Assembly: GCA_036785705.1 (NCBI GenBank)
Contig: JAWUZG010000354.1
Span: 1-64,000 of the forward strand
DNA length: 64,000 nt
Origin: Acanthornis magna
Lineage: Eukaryota; Chordata; Aves; Passeriformes; Acanthizidae
Direction: 5' to 3'
Below are positions 33,801 through 46,000 of this stretch, piece after piece. Made by a program: the position numbers and the translations under genes. A model generated the notes under the pieces. The model saw only the letters and a list, made by a program, of their open reading frames with translations. It did not search any database and was not told where the DNA came from. Every line of letters begins with the position of its first letter. Position 1 is the first letter of the stretch.

Positions 33801-36163
33801 CAAAGTCCTGGTGAAGTGAGCAGTCTCCTAGAAACTTGTGGTTTAGCACCCAGCCTTTTCTTTGTCTGCTTCTGAAACATCACATGTTCCATTTTTCACT
33901 GTTGAGAGAAGTCTGTACTATGCTTAAGAAAGTCGATGTCATTGAAGAAGTACTTGTAACAGTTTCTGAATTTTCTTTTCAGACAAGACTGGCTATGTAT
34001 TTAATTATTAATTTTAATTATTTATAGATTTGGGACCAAATATTCGAGTCTCTCTACAAATGATTCTTCTGGATATGAAAGACTTCTCCATGTGCACCTT
34101 GAAGCATGGACCGCTTCATGGCAACACTTTCTGTTGAAAGCGTGCTTTAGATGGCTGTATTGAGTAATCCTTCTTATCACTGTTTTGTTTCATCCTGTGC
34201 AAACCAATAAGTCCTAATTCTCAATGTGCATTTTTCAGAATATCTGGGGGTTTGTTTCAGAGTTTTGGAAAATTGATAAAAATTTGGGAGGGCTTTTAGG
34301 GGGAAAGAGGGGAAGGCAGCAGATGATTTAGGTGAGTGACAGACTTGGCTTGGTGCTATATGACTTTGTACACTTAGATAAACTCTTTTCTGTGTACTGT
34401 TATGTGTATGTTATTGTTCAGGGTGGCTGTAGAAGTAAGTTTGGTGATTTCTTTAGATCTCAGTTCTTCCCTGGGCTATTCTGTAAGTGGGATTACATTG
34501 CAGCAGGAGCAGTGTCAGTATGCAGAATCAATGTATGCCAGCAACAGGAGAGGGCCACAATGCAGGGGTGGTTTTCCAGACGCTTATATGAGGGACTCCA
34601 TATTTTTTGTCCCAGTTTCAGTGGATGTATAACAGATAGTTAAAAGAGGATTTATTAGTCACTGGCCATTCTGCAGGCTAGAGGACATGGAAAGTGACCC
34701 ACTTCCCACTTCTCCAGGTGACTTTTTTTTTCAAGAGTGGTGCTTCTATTTTATTCATTTTTATAGATAAATACATGGAGCTTAAAGGATGGTTATCCTA
34801 TTCCTCCCATGAGTAGTGTGCTTGTTTTAAAATACATAAATAAATGAAACATTGTTATTCTATATGTTGGTTTGGTTCTCTCTAGTTATTCTTTGGGATT
34901 TAAAATGTGCACCTTTGTGTGTTTGTATATACAGAAGTACATGCTTTTAGTGATTGAAGGCTTTGTTAATAGTGTGGAAAATTTTCATTTAAACTTTGCC
35001 ACCCATAAAAATTGGTATAGTTTACATTCAGAGTTGTCTTCTGTTTTTTGGTGTTTTCTATGGTTGTGTGGGCTTTTGAGATCAGCTTTATGCCATTACA
35101 ATTGTTGGCAGGTATTCAAGCCTTAAAATAGTTGCCCATCTGTGTGACTCTCAGTGAAAAATTAACCATTCAGAAAGAGTAGCTGTGACATAATTTGAAG
35201 TCTGATTTGACAACATGTAAGATAACAGAGGAAAGTGAGAGGTAACATAATACACAGTCTATCAAGTAAGATTGTTCATACATCTCTGAATTAATGATTC
35301 ACAGAAATGGCAACTTCAAGAAGCAAGAGCCAAAAAAATCCAAGCAGAATTTAAAGAAAACTCTGAACATGAAAGAAGATGTAATCAAATGTTTCTTAGG
35401 AGAAAAAACTGTACAGAGAGGAACACAAAGTTTGTGTGTGTGTTGGGGGGCAGTCAGGGGGTCAGAAAGGGCTGGAGGGGAAAAGAAAAAGTAGTATTGG
35501 AGCGAAATAGGGAGAGAAAAAAGTATTCTTGCTGTTTGTGGGAAGCCAAAGTTTGTGAGAATCAGTTTTCCGATAAACTGCTGGTTTTGGTCAGTGATTA
35601 AGGGACGATAATATCTTTCTCTGAACCCTTAACTCTCGTAACTCATTACTTGGATGAATGTCAAGATGCTGATAGGGGTTTCTACTGCAGCTGTGTGTCT
35701 GAATGTTACCTGTTTGCTCTAATCCATTCAGAGTGAGCTGAAAAAAAGTGTCACCTCTTTTGGGGTGATCCGTGCTGCATGTAGCATCCTCCTGTGCCTG
35801 AAGCATATAGACTAGACAGGAACTTCTCTGTCTTCAGATACCAAAACTCTGTACCATTAACAATTCCACCCCCACACCTGTATTAGAACCTAATGTTTCC
35901 TCAAGGTCTGAGGTCAGGCCCACTAGTGGAGAAATTGCCGTGGTTAAAGACAGAGCAGTAGGGTTAGATGGGACTGGTTGCAGCAAGCACAGCAGAGGTG
36001 TATGGTTTGGTCTTTGAAGCCCCAGCTCTATTTCCCACCTCCAGGTTATGAAGTGCTTTGAGGCAGCTGAAAGACCTTTGGCTGCACCGGAAACTCCAAT
36101 TATGTCAAAATTGAGTACTCTTGTTTCCTCCATGTTTGAAAAATGTATCTTCCCAATCAGCTC

Positions 36164-36699
36164 TGTTTTCATGGTTTAGCCCCAGCCAGCAGCCAAGCCC
36201 CAGGCAGGCACTCAGTCCCTCCCCATCAGCAGGATGAGGGAGAGGATCAGAAGAGAAAAAATGAGAAAACTCATGGGTTGAGAAAAAAATAGTATAATAG
36301 GAAAAGCAGAAAACGCTGCAAAAAGCAAAGCAAAACAAGGAATACATTCATTGCTTCCTGTGGGCAGGCAGGTGTTCAGTGACTCAGGAAGACAAATGCA
36401 TCGCTCCAAATGTCCTGCCCTCCTCCTCCTTTCCCCACCTTTATATAGCGAGCATGAGCTGTATGGTATGGAATATCCCTTGGGTCAGCTCTGTCACCTC
36501 TCCACTTCTCGTGCACCCCCAGCCCACTTACTGCTGGGATGGGGTGACAAGCAGAAAAGGCCTCGGCTCTGTGCAAACACTGTGCAGCAAAAGCTAAAAC
36601 ATCCCTGTATTATCAATACAGGCTTCAGCATAAATCCAAAACAGCCCCATACCAGCTACTATGAAAAAAAAAAAATTCTGTGCCATCCAAAACCAGCAC
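36164..36699 (-). mobile_element. Solo LTR of an avian ERVL-type endogenous retrovirus
   Basis: On the minus strand it runs from TGCTGGTTTTGGATGGCACA, through a TAGTAGCTGGTATGGGGCTG segment, TTTGGATTTATGCTGAAGCC, TAATACAGGGATGTTTTAGC, GGGTGCACGAGAAG, GGGATATTCCATACCATACA, a promoter-like TATATAAAGG near 36440, and ends GGGGCTAAACCATGAAAACA. These phrases in this order are those I recall of a common songbird LTR. It has TG at the start, CA at the end, and no internal viral genes next to it. CAGCT flanks both ends (36158-36162 and 36699-36703), a possible 5-bp target duplication with one base of slack. An 11-12 base A run at 36664 is a later expansion. Confidence 0.85.
36434..36446 (-). promoter_or_regulatory. 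TATA-like box of the LTR
   Basis: CCTTTATATAGCG on the given strand reads CGCTATATAAAGG on the LTR strand, in the middle of the element where a U3 promoter would lie. Activity is not shown. Confidence 0.5.
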
Positions 36700-37246
36700 A
36701 GCTTTGCATCTCTAAAGGGGAAAGGTGCGGCTTCAACTGCTGGGGCAAAGGCATGTCTTTAGCTGTCTGAGATGACTGTATAACCACAGCCTTACTGTTT
36801 GTCCTTCTCACTTCTTGGCCTTGGCAAGAAATTCATATGAGATGTGAGCAATATTGTTCTGTCCATTTAGCAAATAACCCAAGATAAGTTGGGAAAGTAT
36901 CTTGGGAAAGGCATCTTCTAGTCTGTTAAATTGTCTCTGTAATGAGCTTTCCTGGAGTACTAATGGTTTGGATTCAGTCATGTTCCAGAAATGCTTAGAT
37001 GTGAAAAGTCTGTAATTTGTAAATGATGTGTTATTTTATATGTGTGTGTGATATAGTCCCACATATGACTCACGTCTAAGAGCATATGTTCACAAACTGC
37101 CAGAGAGAAAGCATTTCCTTTCCAGGCCAGTGGCTGATCTTCAGATCTGCCGATTCCTATATATTCTGTTTCTTCTTGTGCTTTGCTTAAATGTTCGAGT
37201 GCATTTGGGTCTCTGAAAGGTTATTTGTGTCTATAGAAATGTGTGC

Positions 37247-37283
37247 ATATGTGTGTGTGTATACATATATGTATCTAATATGT
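37247..37283. repeat. TG/TA dinucleotide-rich microsatellite
   Basis: TATGTGTGTGTGTATACATA and following TATG steps; imperfect and short. Confidence 0.75.
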
Positions 37284-40200
37284 ATAGGGCTATAAATGTT
37301 CACGTACCTGCTAGTTCCAATATGCAGCCTTCATGGATTGAACCATTGCTAGTAAAATCTGTCGTCTAGAACACGAGATGCATGAGGAAAACAAAAAATC
37401 CCAAGGAACTCCATTTATAACTAAAAAGTAAATTTATCCATTTACTGATTCATTGATTTACATATTTTTGCCGAACACCAAATTTGTGAATTTTAAACAG
37501 CTTTTAATTATTTTCATCATTAGACTTTTTGTGAATGTTAACCTGTTGCATTAAGTAAAGAGAGCAATGTGTTGGAAAGAGTAAATGATGGAGAAATGCA
37601 TGAATAGTTTTACAGATTAGTCACCAGAGCTCCAGTAAGGCAGAAGGAGAAAGCACAGCTCTACTTCAGAACATTGTTGCTTTCCAGGTGCTTTGATCAG
37701 TTTGTCAGTTCCAATGGCAGCTTCAATAGTTTGGCTGTGTGCAAGATTTTGTAAGAGCAGCATGTAGTGAATATGTATATGGTGTATTAATTTAAATATT
37801 GCCACCTAATTTTCTCATTTCTATGTCCAGAAATGTATGTTGTGGACAGCAGAGATTACAGTGGAACAGTAATGATTAGTTACTGGTTCACGTTTGTTAA
37901 GACTGTAGATTCTTAAATTTTTTTTCTTTAATACATTGTGCATGTTAACTATTTGAGATGTTGCACAAGGTGGAGTGTAAAGGCCAAGCAAACTTTTATG
38001 TTTTATGTATGAGTTGTTCTGTCATTAACCAGAAATGATGTTTGACTGAGCAACTTGCACATGCCCTTTGTAGCTAGAATAGGCATCCACACAGGGATTA
38101 TAACCAAATAAAAGGCTTACCTTGGTATCCAATTTGCTTGTATTCACTTAGCAAAATTATTTTGGGAGTACATGGCTATGTTTGTTTCATTACTTATCTC
38201 TTGGAAACAAGAGTGATTCTTATCAGAAGTTGTGTTTTGTCTCAGCATCTATGCAAACTACAAAAAATGGGCTACTTTTGGAGGTCTGCAATAGCAAAGG
38301 TGTCCCTGCAATACTGTAACTGCTGTGTTAATTGTGTGAGCTTGGGTCGCTGTTATTTGAGGTATATTGAGTGTATGTGTGCAGTGAACAATGAATTTTT
38401 GAATTTTCAGAATATGCAAATATTTTAGCAAAGCAAGCCACATTCCAATTTGAAAGGAGATGATGACCTAATTAGAGCTGCAATGTCCCACCACCAAGGA
38501 TTACCCATGAGCTTCCTTCCACTTGTACAAACAAAATCAATAAATCAGTAAGAAATCTTCATTTGAGAACAAAGGTAAAATAATGTAAATCCTTGGTTGT
38601 TGGATTATATAATGCCACTGACAAGCCCTAAGTCCAAATAAAACCCTTTTGTAACCTTGGGTTATGCTCTGAGCAATGTAACCTGTAATTTAGCTGTACA
38701 CCTGTTTCTTTTCTTGACATACTTAATTTAGAATCATAAAATTAAGGTTGGGTGAGCCCAGATTAGGTGAGGAAAATATTCTGGTTCATCTCTAAAATAG
38801 TCCACATCAGCATATTTCTCTCTGCCTCATGACCTTTGGGCAGAGACTTTTGCAGGTGATGCCTCTAAGGAGCAATTTCTGTTTCAGAAAGGTTACCGTG
38901 GTGCCTCCATCGCTCATGTGTCACTAACCCAGCTGGTGCCAGGGTTCTCGTGTGACTGTGGGCAAACATGAACCATCCCTGGCCTCTCCTTGTTGTTGCC
39001 TCCTCTTCAGCCCCCGGCCAGCGAAGATCTGCCACCATTTCCCATCTCTGCAGCAGGAGAGGCTGCTCCCAGGGCTGGCACTCAGTGCCAATATCCTACG
39101 AGTCCAGGGTCACCTCCTGACCCCGTGCTGTAGGCCACCAAGTTGGTCTCACCATACAGCGGAAATGCAGTTGTCTTTCTAGGGTTTGTGCAGCTCTCCT
39201 ATTACCTAGGTGTCAACATAGATAAATTTTTACTTTTCATTGTTGTTCATGGATATGGCAAGTCATAGTTTAGTTATTAAAGAAATCAGGTGCAGGGAAA
39301 ATGAACTGTGTGAAAGGTACTGGATGAAAAAAATTAAAAGCCAGCTTGTAAAGATCTTGCTATAAATATTATAATGAAAGAATAAAAAGTAAGAATGCCA
39401 TAGGAGAATCTCAGTAGCATAATTCTTACATACAATAATCCATGATAGCAAAATAAAATAATGCCATGCAGAAAAGATATGGGAGACTCCACAGGGAGTG
39501 GAAATAGAGACTGTGGAAGTATTTAGATGACTTTTCCGAGGAAATTGCAGGAGAAATTGTTGAGAGAGTAAACTCATTTTGTGAAATTATAATCCAATAC
39601 ACCATCTGGGAATGTGCACAGTTCCAGCTGAGCAAGACGTCTTAGTGGTTTGGTGTGATAAATGCTAACTCATTGTAAAATCCCATTTTCATGATGTTGT
39701 GAATTTATTTCTTCTGTTGAGGGGGAAAAATAGACATAAATATACACAGCTTTATGTCTGAGAGTAGTAAGGGTAGAGAATAAATGAAAATATTTTCAGT
39801 ACCTTAAATTGCTGAAAAGTCTTGTCAGGCAACCTAATTAGTGTTTCAAATACATTGCATTACACAAACAACGTTGATTTAAATGTTGGACACAAAATGC
39901 ATATTTTCATTTATGTATTTTAAAAGAAGTTGATGCAATTTGCTGTGATATGGGATGTCTATAAAATGCCCTTTGCAAAATCATAATTTTCAATATATTT
40001 CTAGTACAGCATGTATCACAGGGCCTGAATCAAGTCTTTAAAAACAAATAGATTAGGATTAAATTGGCAGTAAGTGAGAAATAAGAGTTTTGCAGATCCT
40101 GGCTTTTGGATGCCTTTCAACCTCAAGTAAGTTACCATTGCCATAGCAATTCCTTTTTCTTGTGAGTTAGCAAAATGGGGAAAAGCACTGACTTCTTGGA

Positions 40201-41799
40201 AAACAAAAGCTTTAGCAGTCAAATGTGACTATGTTAGTGTGCTCTAGTTATGCAGCATGTAATTTATTTTTCATTAGTATACTGTGCACATAAAACCAAA
40301 TAGTATTGTTAATTATAAAAGAAAATACTTATTGATGGTTACAGGTGCTTTGCATGTGGAGCCTCTAAAGAGTATTGTTGATCTAGATATTTACGTCTTT
40401 TTAAACTTGGTTTGTTACGTCAGCAAATAATTTTGGGTGTTCTCTGGATCTGCCCCTGCTGCCCCAGGGCTGTGAGCACCATGCTCACCTGGGAGGTCAC
40501 TGTAATCATCTTCTCCATAAAAAACCATCCCAGCTGTACGCTAATTCCTTTCAGCGGATGCTTTTATTCATCAATTATATTTTCAGCAAAACACTAAACA
40601 AAATGGATCCTCTCTCAGTTCTGCCTGCTTTTCCTGTTCCCATGCCCATTGGGCTCTGCCTCTCACCCCTTCCTTCCATGTTTGTCCCTCCCCCCCAAGC
40701 GCTCCCCAGGACTCTGAGCTCTGGTGCCCTTCCTACCTGAGAAGTGTGAGAGGGGCTGCCTGATCCTTGGCTTCTGAGCTCACAAAGGTGCAGACTGTGC
40801 CTCTTGCCCCAGTGCTCCTTGGGGAGGAGAGGAGGGAGATGGGGCTGTTGACTGTGGCCCATCTCCTGCAGGAGATTGTGGGAAATACGGAGCAAGATGC
40901 AAAATGGGAAGCTGATTGCCATAAGGTTTGTCAGATGTATTAAGTGTGGCGCACTAGGATTGCAATGGAAAGGTTTGTAATTAGCAGCTCTGAAGTGCAC
41001 TGAGTTGAGTCTGTGGGTGAACACCTTTATCTCGTGGGCCGAATTCTCAGTTGGTACCAAGTCACAGTGATTTTTCAAGGGCTGCACTGAGTATTGCTTG
41101 TGGTAGTAGCAGTACAGATGAGAATATAGAGAAGACAAATAAGGAAAAAAACCAACCTTAAAGTTTTGGAAGAATTATATTGACAGTTAGGTGTGAATGT
41201 CTGAAATATGACATGCCTCTTTTGCTTGATCTTGGTTTGCCTTCTAGTGCAACAGGTCCTACTTATCTTCCAAGTTGGTTTTGGGAGGAAAGATGTGTTG
41301 TTTTTTTTTTTAAGAGCAAAAAAATAATAAGTAAGATAACAAAAATATGCCTATTCTTCTCTTTTTTCTTTGCTTCACTCTTGGGTGGTTTTGTAATGGT
41401 CAAATGAGATTAGTTATAAATTTCACGCATCAGTACTTTTTTCATATTTCCTCCTGAACTGCTTAAGATCTTTGATTGTGGACAAAGACTAGATGGTACT
41501 AGATAATGCAACAATTAAAAAAACAAACAAAGACAACAAAAAAAAACCCCACCCCTTGTTCCTTGCAGTCAAGCAGTTCCACCCCTGTGTCTCACTCACA
41601 TCAAACAAGCTCTCAGGTTATTAATATTGTTAATAACAGTTTTTGAATTGCCTACTCATATGTGGAGATGTATAAACACCAGGAGAGCTGAAGGTGAGGA
41701 ATAATAAATAACGTGCCATCAGAAAATATTTAATTACAGTGCAAAATTGAGATAGCAAGCCTTGTGTGCAGGGAGGAGTGGACCAGTAGCAGCAGCTAT

Positions 41800-41930
41800 A
41801 ATTCATGATAGGTCAAGCCATCTATGAAGGAAAAGCTTTAATTTGTAAACCTTGTCAAGCCCAGGGGGAAGCAATTACTGATGAGAAAGAAGTTTCTTTC
41901 ATGTCAATCTCATCATGAGGGGCTTTTTTG
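41800..41930. other. Possible conserved non-coding element
   Basis: This region lacks simple repeats and has balanced composition, with several homeodomain-type motifs (CTTTAATTTG, AGCAATTACTGATG) and TCATGTCAATCTCATCATGA. It resembles vertebrate conserved non-coding elements in style only; no alignment was possible. Confidence 0.2.
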
Positions 41931-42996
41931 TTTGTTTTTAAATAAGGGCGGCTGCTGCTGCTTTTTTTCCCCAGAAACCAACAGAAGTAACATGCAATAT
42001 AATGTAGATTGAAGAGGAAATTCACCTGTCAGCTTAATGAACAAATCAGTACTCATTAAACAGACTTAGGTCTGTGAATGTAGTTTTTGCAAAGGTAAGG
42101 CTAGATTTAATTTCTGAGTGCATCTCTGAGCCAGTACAGCTGCGAGGTCTTACCAGACCGGTAAAAGCCTTCAGCAGCTGTGTTGCCACCAAGGCACTCC
42201 GAGGTACAACTTTGTCCCGTTCTCTTTTGCTGTGCACGTGTGTAGCAGTTTGCCCTTGGCCCATCCCAGTCTCACATTTTGGTTTCTCTGAGCATCCCAG
42301 CTGCAATGGCTGACTCTTTCAGTGTGATAAAATCCAGCATCTGTCTGTCCTTCCCTGCCTGCTCACAGAGTGAAACCTCAGTGCCTGGACATTCCTCCCT
42401 TGGGCCCCAGAGGGACTCACTCCACGTCACAGTCCTGCCTCAGGGAAGGAGATGGAGTCTCGTGGAGTTGGCTACAGAGACAAGCAAATATGCGCTATTT
42501 TTTGGGGGGAAAAAGTACTCATAGAATTCTGTTTTGTTTGGCGTGAAAGTGTTTCTTTCATATGAGATCAAAGAACAAAAAGCACCTTTTCAAGATATTT
42601 GTGCTGCCTTGTGTCTTTGCCATAATTAATTTGTTACTAGTTTTTATCTCAGTAAAAGACTCTGAGCTTTTCTGAAACTCATGTTTATGTATATGTCTTT
42701 GTAAAAGAACTACATAAATAAGGTAAATTTAGGTGTTGTGGGGCTGTTCTGTGCAAAATTTTCTTTATAATTTTTAACAGCATTCTAGAAGGCATTAGTT
42801 CCAACTCGGTCTCCTTTAAAGGAAATATCAGTTTCGATTTGAACAGCTGATACGCAAGGGTGTGGATCCAATAGGAAAAATTAACAGGGCATTGTTACTA
42901 TGAATGTGAAGAAGTAGCTAAAGCATTTAGTGTGCAACTTGCTGTTGAAAGCCACTTTGTTACCTTGTGACTTCAAGAGGCTAATGACATGTTAGT

Positions 42997-43024
42997 TAAA
43001 AAAAGAAAAAAAGAAAAAAAGAAG
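42997..43024. repeat. (AAAAAAAG)n tract
   Basis: Three A-runs of seven to eight bases, each followed by G: an A-rich microsatellite. Confidence 0.85.
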
Positions 43025-46000
43025 CTCCAAGGTAAATCACAAAACAGTATTTCAGAGGAACTGAATAGGAATTGTGGTAAAAATTGAAAATTACGGGCAT
43101 GTGGCTCTTAATTAATGTGAATTTAAAGGCCATATGGAGAAGAGCCAACACAGCATTTGTAAAGAGAAGTCATGCTTCAGAAATCAGTGTAATTCCCTGA
43201 TGGTCTCTGCAAGTGTATGCAAGGGAAGTCTCTCATTAAAGGCTCTCCAAGATATTAAATTCCTGTGAAGTAAGAGAATTAACCATTGGTTGAAAGATAA
43301 AACAGAAAAGGTATATTTGTTAGCTCAGCTGAAGGAGAGAGGGCAGCGGTGAAGTCCAGTATGGGTGCACGCAGCACAGCATACTCATACATGATAACGG
43401 AAAGAGCTTGCATACTGTGGGGATTAATGCTGGATCCAATTCTGTGTAGAGAAATCTTAAATGGCACACAAGAGAGGGGAACACATCAGAACCTCAAAAG
43501 GAAGAGTAGAAATTATTGGAAAAGAAATTAGAAAACAGAGCAGGGAACATCAGTACCAGATCGTGGGTTGGTGGTTCTCTCACATTTGGACCCTTCTTCC
43601 CTCTCCATTCACAGAGGCGTGGTAGAGCTGAATGAAGTATCTAGAAGAAGGATTGAAATTATGGAACAGTTTACATTCTAGAGAATCCTCAGTTTAGGAC
43701 TCTCCAGGCTGGATAAGTCGACTGTGGAGAAATATATTTTTAAGCTGAGTTTTGTCAGCATTTACCACCTATACATTTCCTGGATTGAAAATACAAAAAT
43801 TGAACATGCCTCTTTAAACAAACAAACCAGCCCCCATCTCTAAAGAGTTTATGTATTATTTTAAAGTACATTTTCAAGAGAGTTGTGGAATTATTAAGCA
43901 ATCTTGCATCAAACTTCTGGATCTTTAGCTGCTACTCTCACAGGATATACCTCAGTTCTCTTGCTGAGGGAACTGCACAAATATAGTGCAAATTTTAAGA
44001 GTATGAAAACTGATATAAGCACAGATGGTGCTAAATTGTAGTTGCTGCATCCACGGCTTGAGCCTGCAGTAGTTTCTGGAAGTACCAAGAGTCCACCTTG
44101 CATCTTACTGTTTTGGTGGTTTTGTGTGAATTCCTGCCCTCAGATAAAGTGCTGTTTACATTAAAGTTCACGCTTTAATCAGAGACAAGCACAGCAGAAA
44201 AATTAAGGAGCTGTTTTGGCTAGAGTTGCTTTTGATGTTGGATTGCATGGAGTACAGAGCACTGATATGAGGGAGGAGAAGTGTGGAGGGCTCCTCTAAG
44301 CAAAGCACTTTCAACTTCCTCACCTTTATTACAGTTATGGACAAAACAAATGAAAGCTTGCTTGTTTTGTTGTTTCCTGGCTTTGCCTGGGTTCTTCTAG
44401 GAGGTTTCTGTTTGAGTACAAGTGTATTCTTCTCTGTGTTGCTGCTTCACACTTGGTTTTGTTCCATCAGGATGTTTGTTTAACAACCTGCTCCGCTGGC
44501 TGCTGTCCAGGTGAATGCTGGCATCTAGCAAATAGCAAAGCCATTTTCCCTCCAAGAATTAATATGTGTAAGGTTGTGGGGAGACAGATGGAGGAATTTA
44601 AATAATTGCATACCATTTAAATACACATGGACCATGGGTGTGGTGTGGAATGTGGAGAGCAAAGGGCAGCTGGAATAGAGGACAGTTTGAGGGCTGGCTG
44701 TAGACCAGGACATTTGCAGGCTCAGATGCACACCTGGTGAAAGTATGTCTGGACATAGTGGAAGAAAGGAGGTATATGGGCTCATCTGGGTTCTACCAGC
44801 CTTTTTGATCCTCCTGCTACTAAAAGCTATTTCGTGATGAGGAGAGTATGCGACCTTTAATGTTCACCAATAAGTCCCAGCTTTTTTGCTTCAGTGTCCT
44901 CAGTAAAAGCCTTTTAAATCAAAATTCTGCTCCCATTTCAGCATGGCTGGAAATGAAACTTGCTCAAACCTGATGAATAGGCTCTACCAGCTTTCTTTGC
45001 TCCATGTTTGATTGTTTCCTCGCTTGCATAGCCTGTTTAATGTCTCAGATATACTAATTTCTTTTCTATGTGTTGACATGCACTCTGCAGCACACCTTCT
45101 GGTATTCAGCTATTACATATATGATAAATGAACACTCCAGTGTCAGGTATACTGAAAATCAATGCTGTTAATATGCAAACAAATGGCAGACCTGTAACCT
45201 CTCCAAAGGGAAAGCATCTCAGTAGCTACAGGAATCAAAACCTTCATGATTTGGTGTTACCTTGTGAAATCTGCATTCAGAATGATAATTCAGGCTAATG
45301 GCTTCATGCTTCCATGGGGCAGCTGAAATAGATTCTGAAATGGCATAAGAAAAGGGTATAGTAAATAAACACAATGAGCTGTCAAAGAATATTTCTACAG
45401 CAAACAAGTCTCTGAACCTTTTTGTGCTTCATAATATGACCTTTTCTAGCTGCTCTGTTTTTTGCCTGAATCAGATCATGAAATGAAACACATTAGCTAC
45501 AAAATAAAAATAATAATAATAATAAACACCCATTCATATAGCCACTAAAAGTGTTAGAATATGGTAGAGAGAATTCTATTAATTTACAGTAGATTGGTGA
45601 GGATAAAACACCCTTTGATTGCAGTTGCTAAGCAACCCTTTTCTGAGCAGATGTAGGTACCATTCCTGTTTGTTTAACACCAGCCGTACTGGAGTCTGGC
45701 CGCAAAATATGTTACAGCAGCAGCAGGGAATAGCGAAGGAGAGCAATTTTAGCATTGTGATGCTGAAGGATCTTTCTCTTGCATCCTTCATGCATGAATA
45801 ATACAAATGAGATTGCACGGAGAAAGCTTGACACATTGGATAAAATAAGCTTGTATTACCGTGTTTTCACCTGTTGCTCACAAGATTATTTGTTAAAAAA
45901 AAAAAGTCATTATTCCCATTCTGCATGTGTGGAAATGGGACACAGAAATGTTAGACTTCCCTATCAAAAGCTGCTGTAGCTGCTCATTAGGCAGCATCAG

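Larger units (their letters stand above)
29088..36163. other. AT-rich gene-desert-like sequence
   Basis: Seven kilobases without a recognisable exon, RNA gene or transposable element. Homopolymer runs (30203-30238 A-rich, 30771-30809 T-rich) are listed separately. Open frames here are short, lie on both strands and overlap stop-poor AT runs. Confidence 0.5.
36700..42996. other. AT-rich intergenic or intronic DNA with two GC-richer patches
   Basis: No gene is recognised. A TG/TA-rich segment lies at 37247-37283. A GC-richer patch lies at 38930-39170, and another at 40600-40870, where a 187-codon open frame on the minus strand (41138-40575) has no recognisable domain. GAATCATAAAATTAAGGTTG at 38732 may be the worn 3' end of a minus-strand CR1. 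Confidence 0.5.

Noticed and set aside
38732..38765. Possible minus-strand CR1 3' end (GAATCATAAAATTAAGGTTG)
   Set aside because: It resembles the terminal part of some avian elements for about 25 bases only; the continuation does not match.
40575..41138. 187-codon open frame on the minus strand
   Set aside because: This is the longest frame in the single-copy part, but it has no domain, mixed composition, and spans a GC-rich patch next to AT-rich sequence. It looks like chance.
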